A stretch of DNA of 6,986 nucleotides from Nanobdellota archaeon (GTDB lineage: Archaea > Nanobdellota > Nanobdellia > Woesearchaeales > GW2011-AR9): contig JAUYPT010000098.1 of assembly GCA_030695685.1 (NCBI GenBank), forward strand, positions 1-6,986, in the 5' to 3' direction. Position 1 is the first letter of the stretch. Every line of letters starts with the position of its first letter. The notes below the pieces were generated by a model. The model worked only from the letters and a program-made list of their open reading frames with translations. It was not told the DNA's origin and did not search any database. Of this stretch, positions 1 through 4,814 are shown piece after piece. The position numbers and the translations under genes were made by a program.

Positions 1-624
1 AATCCCTTCCGGTTCTTCTGCGGACTTGGCAATTGTCCAGTAAATATGCTTATCCCCGGAAAGAATTGCAGCTCTATAACAGTCATCAAAAGGCCGTGTT
101 GGATTAATCAGTTTATTTCGTTCAAATTGCGCTTCAGAGTAAATACCAGCAGCAATAGCAGTATCAATGATCTGCCAATCATTGCGGGAAATAGGGTCAG
201 TATCTTTCTTCTTTCCTCCCATTTTTGAATGGTACAGTAACCGCAGCAAATAACGGGCAGCATCAATCCTTTCCTTTTTATCCACCATGAAATGGAGAAG
301 GTTCTTATCTTCTGGAACTTCTAAAATCCTGTTTGAAGTAAGAGGAGAGATTTCAGGTTTGCAGCCAATATGGCATTTAGCGTGGTATTTTACTTCTTTC
401 TTGACCCCCTCAGAAACAATAAATTCTACCCCTTCCGGTGCTGTACGGTGAAGAGTATCAAGAAATTCATGAGCCTGATTAACGCCATATTGTTTCCGGG
501 ATGCAGTTTCCAGTTCAATAATAGCACTGGTATCTAAAATAAGCACAGCTTTCATACCAAGCCCACTACGATCAGAGAAATACCTCTGGAGAAAGTGATA
601 GATATTCGGTTTTTCATGTACCAT
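1..624 (-). CDS. PIN-domain nuclease, C-terminus cut off by window edge
   Basis: An open frame of 208 codons runs off the left edge with no stop. With ATG at 624 it begins with a 23-residue leader, then a PIN-like fold: a first strand MKAVLILDTS with Asp31, acidic residues around 72-77 (SEGVKKE), NDWQIIDTAIA with Asp149, and AILSGDKHI with Asp191. These match the spaced acidic residues that hold metal in PIN ribonucleases, so RNA cleavage is the likely activity; the target is unknown. A lysine-rich insertion (KMGGKKKD, about 134-141) and a Cys/His cluster (about 81-88) are unusual and could aid RNA or metal binding. The start at 624 is preferred over the internal ATG at 555 because a TATA box lies 26.5 bp upstream. 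No VapB-like antitoxin gene is visible upstream, so a toxin role is not supported. Family assignment is fairly sure; the specific role is not. Confidence 0.72.
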   Translation of the reverse strand, partial: MVHEKPNIYHFLQRYFSDRSGLGMKAVLILDTSAIIELETASRKQYGVNQAHEFLDTLHRTAPEGVEFIVSEGVKKEVKYHAKCHIGCKPEISPLTSNRILEVPEDKNLLHFMVDKKERIDAARYLLRLLYHSKMGGKKKDTDPISRNDWQIIDTAIAAGIYSEAQFERNKLINPTRPFDDCYRAAILSGDKHIYWTIAKSAEEPEGI

Positions 625-646
625 AGAAGCTTAAGAAAAATTCCTA

Positions 647-660
647 TTTATAAAGTTTTC
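647..660 (-). promoter_or_regulatory. Archaeal promoter (BRE + TATA) of the PIN gene
   Basis: On the minus strand the sequence reads GAAAAC then TTTATAAA then TAGG. The TATA box occupies 647-654 (centre 650.5), with a purine-rich BRE-like element at 655-660. The centre lies 26.5 bp from the ATG at 624, the usual archaeal TATA-to-start distance, which implies a leaderless transcript beginning at the start codon. Confidence 0.7.
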
Positions 661-714
661 TATTATAATTACTATTAAGTAGTTACAATCTGACTGAAGC
701 AGAAAACACTCTTT

Positions 715-1164
715 TTATTCCATAAACGACTGAAGTGACAAATTAATGATATTCTCTTTTGCCTGCAATTCCTTAAACTGGGGATCTAGCTTAAAGAACA
801 AGTGATTATCAAAATAGGAGCGGCGCAAAGGGATGCCTTTCTGAACAAGAGACGATATCGTTTCTGGGATGAGTGCCGGCGCGATGCTTGCTTTAAGGGC
901 AATTTCTTTAAATGTTAGTGCTTCCGATTCCGTATAGAGTACTAAAAATACTTTTTTTTCTGACTGGTTTAATGGAGAAACCGAAGGCTTTTCTGCTGTC
1001 CCCTGGCTAAGTTCAAACTGTTCCAGGCGCTGACCTAATTTATCAACTTTAACTTCTATTTCCTGAATATAATCTAATAAAGCCTGAATTTCGAGTGTAT
1101 TTTCATTAATAGCAGCAAGATGCTCTTCCAAATCCTGTCGAACTTTTTTAAATTCGTTTTTCAT
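715..1164 (-). CDS. Coiled-coil / winged-helix DNA-binding-like protein
   Basis: This protein of about 149 residues has two parts. Residues 1 to about 53 form a charged heptad-like helix (KKVRQDLEEHL, then IQEIEVKVDKLGQRLEQFEL) expected to be a coiled coil that oligomerises. After a short linker, LNQSEKKVFLVLY...LTFKEIALKASIAPALIPETISSLVQKGIPLRRSYFDNHLFFKLD resembles a MarR/ArsR-style winged helix: helix 1, the HTH pair, and a basic wing. It ends with a helix (FKELQAKENI). I recall similar coiled-coil plus HTH proteins as hypotheticals in DPANN archaea; this is memory, not a search. A transcriptional regulator or nucleoid-type protein is the best guess. The start could be the ATG at 1164 or a GTG at 1173, which adds three residues. 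The promoter is unclear: a good TATA-like CTATAAATAG at 1173-1182 sits too close to either start. No membrane segment is seen. Confidence 0.7.
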   Translation of the reverse strand: MKNEFKKVRQDLEEHLAAINENTLEIQALLDYIQEIEVKVDKLGQRLEQFELSQGTAEKPSVSPLNQSEKKVFLVLYTESEALTFKEIALKASIAPALIPETISSLVQKGIPLRRSYFDNHLFFKLDPQFKELQAKENIINLSLQSFME

Positions 1165-1336
1165 AGTTAGCACTATTTATAGTTTTAATCCATGAGAAGC
1201 ACAGCACATCTACTGACTTCTTTTTTCTACCACTCCCCGTGCTTCCTAGTAATTTCTTTAGAATTTAAATACCTTTCTATTTCACTGAATTTAGCGACGA
1301 TAAACGACTATTTTTAAGAAAAAAAAATGTCGCAAA
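1165..1336. other. Non-coding gap with no supported gene
   Basis: This stretch separates two minus-strand genes. It holds TATA-like sequence near the start of the winged-helix gene, a 7-bp inverted repeat (GAAGCAC at 1196-1202 with GTGCTTC at 1239-1245, a 36-bp loop) of doubtful meaning, and a T-run terminator for the upstream gene. Stop codons interrupt all frames, and nothing looks like a tRNA or structured RNA. Confidence 0.5.
1319..1327 (-). terminator. T9 terminator after the secreted cysteine protein
   Basis: Nine consecutive A on the plus strand give nine T on the minus strand, starting about 10 bp after the TAA at 1337-1339. There is no stem in front of it. Archaeal polymerase stops on bare oligo-T runs, so this fits a terminator for the 1337-1618 gene. 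Confidence 0.6.
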
Positions 1337-1618
1337 TTAATGACAATATTGATCCATGCTTCGTTTCAGTTCGTCTTTCAACTGATCAAAGGCTTGACAG
1401 ACTTCATCCATTTCTGCAGGAATGACCAGAGGACATCTTTCCTCAATTGTAGCTGCTGTCTTGTTATACAACCGGGTGAATTCCTGGCAAAAATAGGCAT
1501 CTGAAGCAGCAACATAATTTTGAAAAGCACTCTGAACTTCCTCTTCGGAATGTTCAGGTGTTGTAGCTGCACAGCTCAGTGCCAACGAAGTTACACCAAG
1601 AATATATTTTAAGTCCAT
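1337..1618 (-). CDS. Small secreted protein with four conserved-looking cysteines
   Basis: A 93-residue protein of unknown function. It opens with MDLKYILGVTSLALSCAATTP, a short signal peptide: a lysine, a hydrophobic core, then small residues. The Cys at position 16 sits where a lipid-modified Cys might be, but the preceding residues (ALS) fit a lipobox poorly, so signal peptidase I cleavage near CAATT is equally possible. The mature part is acidic and helical, with Cys at 44, 62, 74 and 92, enough for two disulfides outside the membrane. The TTG at 1639 and ATG at 1624 are also in frame, but only the ATG at 1618 sits 27-28 bp from the TATA box, so it is chosen. The gene is transcribed divergently from the METTL5-like gene through the same TATA box and ends before a T9 run. 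Secretion is inferred; no family is recognised. Confidence 0.6.
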   Translation of the reverse strand: MDLKYILGVTSLALSCAATTPEHSEEEVQSAFQNYVAASDAYFCQEFTRLYNKTAATIEERCPLVIPAEMDEVCQAFDQLKDELKRSMDQYCH

Positions 1619-1640
1619 GAGCATACGATTTCGAAGCAAA

Positions 1641-1650
1641 TTATATAAAT
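1641..1650. promoter_or_regulatory. Shared bidirectional TATA box between divergent leaderless genes
   Basis: TTATATAAAT contains the perfect palindrome TTATATAA (1641-1648) and an overlapping box TATATAAA (1642-1649, centre 1645.5) that reads TTTATATA on the other strand. The minus-strand ATG at 1618 and the plus-strand ATG at 1673 are each 27.5 bp from that centre. TBP bound here could direct leaderless transcription both ways. The spacing is measured directly; use in both directions is inferred. Confidence 0.65.
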
Positions 1651-1654
1651 TTTT

Positions 1655-1679
1655 TGGTCATTTAAGAGAGATATGACCA
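1655..1679. promoter_or_regulatory. Inverted repeat over the methyltransferase start, possible operator
   Basis: TGGTCAT (1655-1661) and ATGACCA (1673-1679) form a perfect 7-bp inverted repeat with an 11-bp spacer. It spans the predicted transcription start, and its right arm contains the ATG. A dimeric regulator binding here would block the plus-strand start while leaving the TATA box and the divergent gene open. An RNA hairpin is unlikely if the transcript starts at 1673. It could be chance. Confidence 0.35.
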
Positions 1680-2386
1680 TCCGTTCGCAAAAACAGCTTG
1701 CTATTGCCCTTAGTACATTGAAAGGCTTTACTAAATACACCCTTACATTAGAGCAATATCCTACTCCTTCCTCTATCGCTGCCGAATGGATCTGGAGCAT
1801 GGCTTTACAAGGAGAAGTAGCAGGGAAAGTTATTCTCGATGCCGGCTGCGGACCGGGAATTTTAGGAATTGGTTTATTGTTGATGGGCGCTAAAAAAGTC
1901 TTTTTTCTCGATTCTGACACTAACGTGATGGAAATATGTGCTCATAATTATCAGACAGTCAAAGAAGAATATGAGATTGGAGAAGCTGTCTTTATCAGTA
2001 ATGATATTAGCCTCTTTGATTACGAAGTGGATATTGTTGTTCAAAATCCGCCCTTTGGCACAAAACAGGAGCATGCGGATAAGAAATTTCTGGAAAAAGC
2101 GTTCACCGTTGCGCCAATAGTCTACAGCATGCATAAGTATTCTACCAAAAATTTTGTGGAAGCAATAGCAAAAGATTTCCAGTTTCAAATTACTCACCTC
2201 TGGCGCTACCAGTTTCCCATAAAAGAAACCTATGCTTTTCACACAAAGCCGGTACGCAGCGTTGATGTGGGATTATGGAAAATGGAGAAATTAAATCAAT
2301 ATGATGAATTTCTTCATAAGATCCAACAGCCAAAAATGAAAGAACTGTGGGATAATAAAGATGACGAAGTGTGGGAAAATGCATAA
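1673..2386 (+). CDS. METTL5-like N6-adenine RNA methyltransferase
   Basis: A 237-residue class I SAM-dependent methyltransferase. LEQYPTPSSIAAEW (26-39) is the N-terminal signature of the archaeal/eukaryotic METTL5 group. Motif I is LDAGCGPGILGIG (55-67) for SAM, the acidic end of strand 2 is Asp80, an Asn-Asp pair lies at 110-111, and the catalytic NPPF is at 125-128, the form used by enzymes that methylate an exocyclic amine. YSMHK (151-155) and FPIKETYAFH (181-190) are further family motifs. Human METTL5 makes m6A in 18S rRNA with TRMT112, so small-subunit rRNA is the likely target here; no Trm112-like gene is in this window. The C-terminal 30 residues, rich in Lys and Asp, extend past the core. 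The ATG at 1673 is supported by a TATA box 27.5 bp upstream. Its end overlaps the MazF-like gene by 8 bp, suggesting co-transcription. Confidence 0.88.
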   Translation: MTIRSQKQLAIALSTLKGFTKYTLTLEQYPTPSSIAAEWIWSMALQGEVAGKVILDAGCGPGILGIGLLLMGAKKVFFLDSDTNVMEICAHNYQTVKEEYEIGEAVFISNDISLFDYEVDIVVQNPPFGTKQEHADKKFLEKAFTVAPIVYSMHKYSTKNFVEAIAKDFQFQITHLWRYQFPIKETYAFHTKPVRSVDVGLWKMEKLNQYDEFLHKIQQPKMKELWDNKDDEVWENA

Positions 2387-2687
2387 GCTAGGTGAGGTAA
2401 TTTTAGCAGAAATTCAATTTACAGATACTTTTGAGCTTAAGAAAAGGCCAGCAGTTGTCCTTTTTGAAGAATATGAGAATGTTGTCGTTGCCGGTGTTAC
2501 GAGTAACACAGAGATGAAGGGCATACCTCTGTCTAAAAAGGATGGCGCAATGAAAGATAGTGTTATTAAGCTCAACTATATTTTTACCATTTCCGAAAAA
2601 ATGATTGAAAAAACTCTGTTCTCTTTGTCTTCTGATAAAAAAAGACAGATGATTTCAGAATTGATAACACGATTACAAGCAGCATAA
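2379..2687 (+). CDS. MazF/PemK-like endoribonuclease toxin, no antitoxin seen
   Basis: A 102-residue protein of the usual MazF size. It follows the family order: first strand LGEVILAEIQF, then FELKKRPAVVL with the conserved Arg23-Pro24, then VAGVTSN with Thr41-Ser42, the Arg/Thr pair of the MazF active site, then KDSVIKLNYIFTISEKMI, KTLFSLS and a C-terminal helix. It should cut mRNA or other single-stranded RNA. Both active-site positions are present, so it is probably active. The ATG at 2379 is chosen because the protein then starts right before the GEV strand; an ATG at 2361 would add six residues. The start overlaps the methyltransferase stop by 8 bp, which suggests translational coupling. 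No small MazE-, RHH- or AbrB-like gene is adjacent: the upstream gene is a methyltransferase and the downstream protein resembles no antitoxin I know. The alternative is a PemK-fold protein with a housekeeping role. Confidence 0.82.
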   Translation: MHKLGEVILAEIQFTDTFELKKRPAVVLFEEYENVVVAGVTSNTEMKGIPLSKKDGAMKDSVIKLNYIFTISEKMIEKTLFSLSSDKKRQMISELITRLQAA

Positions 2688-2712
2688 AAAGAAGTCACAC
2701 CAACAGTAAAGA

Positions 2713-2720
2713 ATATAAAT
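2713..2720 (+). promoter_or_regulatory. TATA box for the 2747 gene
   Basis: ATATAAAT, preceded by purine-rich AGTAAAGA, is centred 30.5 bp before the ATG at 2747. Transcription would begin about 4 nt before the ATG. The gene therefore likely has its own promoter besides any read-through from the methyltransferase-MazF pair, after which no T-run is seen. Confidence 0.55.
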
Positions 2721-2746
2721 CCTGATTTCTTTCCACAGCCTGATAG

Positions 2747-3034
2747 ATGAAAGTAACAATAGATACAAAAGAAGACAGTCATGAAGACATACAGAAAATA
2801 CTTCATCTTCTCACCAATATTATTGACCGTAAGGATTTTGATGATCCGCGGCGGCGATCATTTGCAGAACCTATAAAGTCAGACAGTATTAATACTACCA
2901 ACATGATGCAGATGTTTGATTCCCCGGCAAAAGAGGAAGTTCCCGATACAGCGCCTGATTTTACCGCCTTCTTGAACTTGACCCGAAAAAAAGAAGAGAA
3001 AAAATACCAAGAGCCGAAGATTGAATTTTTTTAG
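2747..3034 (+). CDS. Small conserved-looking protein, unknown function, IEFF tail
   Basis: A 95-residue protein with three parts. First, a compact N-terminus, MKVTIDTKEDSHEDIQKILH followed by LLTNIID (1-27): a strand, an acidic stretch, then an amphipathic helix. Second, a long polar stretch of Asp, Ser and Pro that looks disordered. Third, a basic tail KKEEKKYQEPKIEFF. I recall the opening KVTIDTKEDSHE-type motif from small DPANN hypothetical proteins; this is memory only. No catalytic residues are evident. The fold suggests an adaptor: a small binding head, a flexible linker and a C-terminal short motif. The tail is a degenerate match to a PCNA-interacting peptide (Gln, then Phe-Phe in the right places, but Lys at the hydrophobic position). 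It is not recognisable as an antitoxin of the preceding MazF-like gene. Its last codons form a T7 run. Confidence 0.68.
   Translation: MKVTIDTKEDSHEDIQKILHLLTNIIDRKDFDDPRRRSFAEPIKSDSINTTNMMQMFDSPAKEEVPDTAPDFTAFLNLTRKKEEKKYQEPKIEFF
2986..3004 (-). terminator. Possible minus-strand terminator inside the convergent gene
   Basis: Read on the minus strand this stretch contains T6 (2999-3004) and T7 (2986-2992), 33-51 bp beyond the TAA at 3037-3039. It lies within the Lys/Glu-rich codons of the 2747 gene. If used, the convergent transcripts would overlap by about 30-50 bp. Confidence 0.3.
3026..3032 (+). terminator. T7 run inside the last codons, likely terminator
   Basis: Seven T encode the final Phe-Phe and the first base of TAG. 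Because the convergent gene begins its stop only 2 bp later, this run is the only obvious place for the plus-strand transcript to end. Termination this close to the stop would leave little or no 3' UTR. Confidence 0.35.
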
Positions 3035-3036
3035 GA

Positions 3037-3678
3037 TTAATTATCTTCTTTTGCCTGATTGATGATAAACCCGTTTTTTAAAAGCAGATCATAATGCCGT
3101 GGATCCCGTTCTTGTGTGTACTTAAACAGAATGTCCAAGAGTGTTTTGGAACTGTACGATTCTGCAGACTGAATTCCATGAATAATCTCGCTGAGATCCC
3201 AAAATTTCCGGGCTAATTCAAAGTAAAGCTGTTTTGCATCACGATGTTCTTTGCCAATAGAATGGGCAAAATCAATATACGCAGAAGAACCAACGTCACC
3301 ATAATAGCGAACCTGCGGCATTCCTTGTTGCCGGATAAAGTCATAAAGGAAACCAGTCAGAAAAAGACATTTGTCTCCGATCCGCCGTAGTTCATCCGCA
3401 TTCTGTGCTTCCAGATAGGAAAGAGCAATCGGCTGAAGAAAATGTTCCAGAGAACCTTTTTCGTTCAATGAAGTTTCAAAAAGGTTTGCTGATCGTACAA
3501 AAACTGCCAGCATTCCGGCAACATACTCCTGCGCCCAGCTGGAAATATCTAAATTGCGGCTTTGGACAGAATGGCGTACAGATTCAGAGAAAGACTGTTT
3601 AATATCATTAACCTTAACAACTCCTTTTTGCTTTAACACAATGGTAAGAAAGTGATTGAAATTAATAAAATTTTGCAT
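3037..3678 (-). CDS. Helical protein resembling an uncharacterised bacterial family
   Basis: A 213-residue soluble, mostly helical protein. Its centre carries motifs I recognise from hypothetical proteins of proteobacteria and myxobacteria: YVAGMLAVFVRSANLF (52-67), LRRIGDKCLFLTGF (97-110), YYGDVGSSAYIDFA (125-138) and YFELARKFWDLSEII (152-166). I know no function for that family, so none is assigned. The conserved GD, YY and GxxAY positions suggest a structural or binding site rather than a known enzyme motif. There is no signal peptide or membrane segment. The start is uncertain: ATG at 3678 has only a weak TATA-like sequence, whereas GTG at 3639 (giving 200 residues) sits 26.5 bp from TTTTATTAAT. 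It follows the TIGR02996-like gene by 39 bp and converges with the 2747 gene. Confidence 0.72.
   Translation of the reverse strand: MQNFINFNHFLTIVLKQKGVVKVNDIKQSFSESVRHSVQSRNLDISSWAQEYVAGMLAVFVRSANLFETSLNEKGSLEHFLQPIALSYLEAQNADELRRIGDKCLFLTGFLYDFIRQQGMPQVRYYGDVGSSAYIDFAHSIGKEHRDAKQLYFELARKFWDLSEIIHGIQSAESYSSKTLLDILFKYTQERDPRHYDLLLKNGFIINQAKEDN
3661..3670 (-). promoter_or_regulatory. Candidate TATA box for a GTG start at 3639
   Basis: TTTTATTAAT on the minus strand is centred at 3665.5, exactly 26.5 bp before an in-frame GTG (3639-3637). This matches the spacing at two ATG-started genes in this window. It is within the longer open frame that starts at 3678, so both cannot be the main start. 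The box is a weaker match than the others. Confidence 0.3.
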
Positions 3679-3717
3679 TGTGGCTACAAAATAGAGGGTA
3701 ATTTAGGTAAAACTGGG

Positions 3718-4770
3718 CTACCGACGGAGGAAGCAACCGCCAATGCCAAGATAGTAGTTGCTGTTAGCATCGGAATTGCCGCTAAGACTGCTGACAAACA
3801 AAGCCCGCAATTGATCTTCCGTAACACCAGTTCTCAGCCAGAAGCTCATATTTTTTCCTTTCCGCTGGGAAAAGACAATATTAGTATATTCCTGTAGTAG
3901 GAGTTTATCCTCTTCGACAGCTGCATTCCAGGCAGGATGATTCAGCACTTGTTCTTGTGTTAGTAATTGATTGTAAGTTTCATCATTTCTGTTTAATGTT
4001 ATAACTCCATCACCATGAAGAGCATCATAATCTAACATTCCGCTGGTCAATTCTTCTGTAATAGCTTCTTCATTAAAATCCTCATCGATGCCGATCAAAT
4101 GTGGTGATTGAAGAATGAGTTTAAACTCATTGGGAGAATTTGCTTTATACGCAATGCCAGTATAGGAATGGAGCCACGTATTAAATAAGCGTAATCGTTG
4201 ATCTAAAGTTCGTTTATTTCTATTCTGATCATACAACGTATAGAAATCTTCCACTCTGGCGAGAATATTTTCTCGGAAAGTCAAAGGACGGTACATAGTA
4301 CTATCATTACCTCTCGGAAATGTAGGTTGTGCAGAATTTTCTTCTGCTTCACAAGCTCTCCGTAATTGATAGACACTTGAAGCATAAGTATCAGCTTGTG
4401 ACATGATTTTATAGTTCGGAAAATCTTCCGCAAAGGCGCCGTCTAATTCTTTCAATTTATTAGGATTCGGAAATCGTAACGGAAATGCGCCCAGCCATAA
4501 ATCATTATTTTCCAAGAAATAAGAAGAAGGTATTTGTTCTCCGTCATCAGCATACCACTGCCACACTTTTTTCCGCTTAGTATATAAAAATTCTCGTGCT
4601 TCTTGTGCTTGTTCGCCAGCAATCATTCCCCTGCGCAGATAAATATCATTCGCGATAGCTTCCCCGTGAGCATTGCCGTCTTCCAATAATTTATCCGCTA
4701 ATACAAGCCAGCGTTCCAGCTCGGAAGGGTTCTCACGGACTACAGCGATTAAGTCTGTATACTTATTCAT
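3718..4770 (-). CDS. Two-part protein with TIGR02996-like N-terminal segment
   Basis: A 350-residue protein. Residues 4-45 (TDLIAVVRENPSELERW, then LVLADKLLEDGNAHGEAIA) follow the pattern of the TIGR02996 repeat-companion domain: an AI..P helix, then L-x-x-AD-x-L, then a G-x-x-x-GE turn. That domain is known mainly from myxobacteria and planctomycetes and has no known activity. The rest is unrecognised: an aromatic-rich stretch (WQWYADDGEQ, 70-79; LWLGAFPLRF, 91-100), then RPLTFRENILARVEDF (161-176), LFNTWLHSYTGIAYKA (195-210), LLTQEQVLNHPAWNAAVEED (269-288), and a Gly/Asn tail ending GIGGCFLRR. No catalytic motif or membrane segment is evident. A TTG at 4818 would add 16 residues and overlap mutS, but the ATG at 4770 sits 26.5 bp from a perfect TATA box and is chosen. 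It lies 44 bp after mutS with its own promoter. Confidence 0.72.
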   Translation of the reverse strand: MNKYTDLIAVVRENPSELERWLVLADKLLEDGNAHGEAIANDIYLRRGMIAGEQAQEAREFLYTKRKKVWQWYADDGEQIPSSYFLENNDLWLGAFPLRFPNPNKLKELDGAFAEDFPNYKIMSQADTYASSVYQLRRACEAEENSAQPTFPRGNDSTMYRPLTFRENILARVEDFYTLYDQNRNKRTLDQRLRLFNTWLHSYTGIAYKANSPNEFKLILQSPHLIGIDEDFNEEAITEELTSGMLDYDALHGDGVITLNRNDETYNQLLTQEQVLNHPAWNAAVEEDKLLLQEYTNIVFSQRKGKNMSFWLRTGVTEDQLRALFVSSLSGNSDANSNYYLGIGGCFLRR

Positions 4771-4792
4771 AAAATGGTCAAAACGAAGGTAT

Positions 4793-4800
4793 TTTATAAA
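4793..4800 (-). promoter_or_regulatory. TATA box of the TIGR02996-like gene, in the mutS gap
   Basis: TTTATAAA, within a 10-bp palindrome TTTTATAAAA at 4792-4801, is centred 26.5 bp before the ATG at 4770, as at the PIN gene. It argues for a leaderless transcript independent of mutS and against the TTG start at 4818. Confidence 0.68.
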
Positions 4801-4814
4801 AGTTAAGAGAAATT

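Noticed and set aside
1173..1182. CTATAAATAG as the promoter of the winged-helix gene
   Set aside because: It is only about 13 bp from the ATG at 1164 and overlaps the GTG at 1173, so it cannot place a transcript start before the gene. It may be chance or serve an unseen transcript.
1196..1245. Inverted repeat GAAGCAC/GTGCTTC as a hairpin RNA
   Set aside because: The 7-bp arms enclose a 36-bp loop with no T-run or further structure, so chance is the simpler reading.
1619..1639. TTG (1639) or ATG (1624) starts for the small secreted protein
   Set aside because: Both lie closer to the TATA box than a transcript start should be, and the signal peptide is better formed from the ATG at 1618.
2379..3034. 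The 95-residue gene at 2747 as the antitoxin of the MazF-like protein
   Set aside because: It lies downstream with a 59-bp gap and its own TATA box, and shows no AbrB, RHH or Phd-like DNA-binding head.
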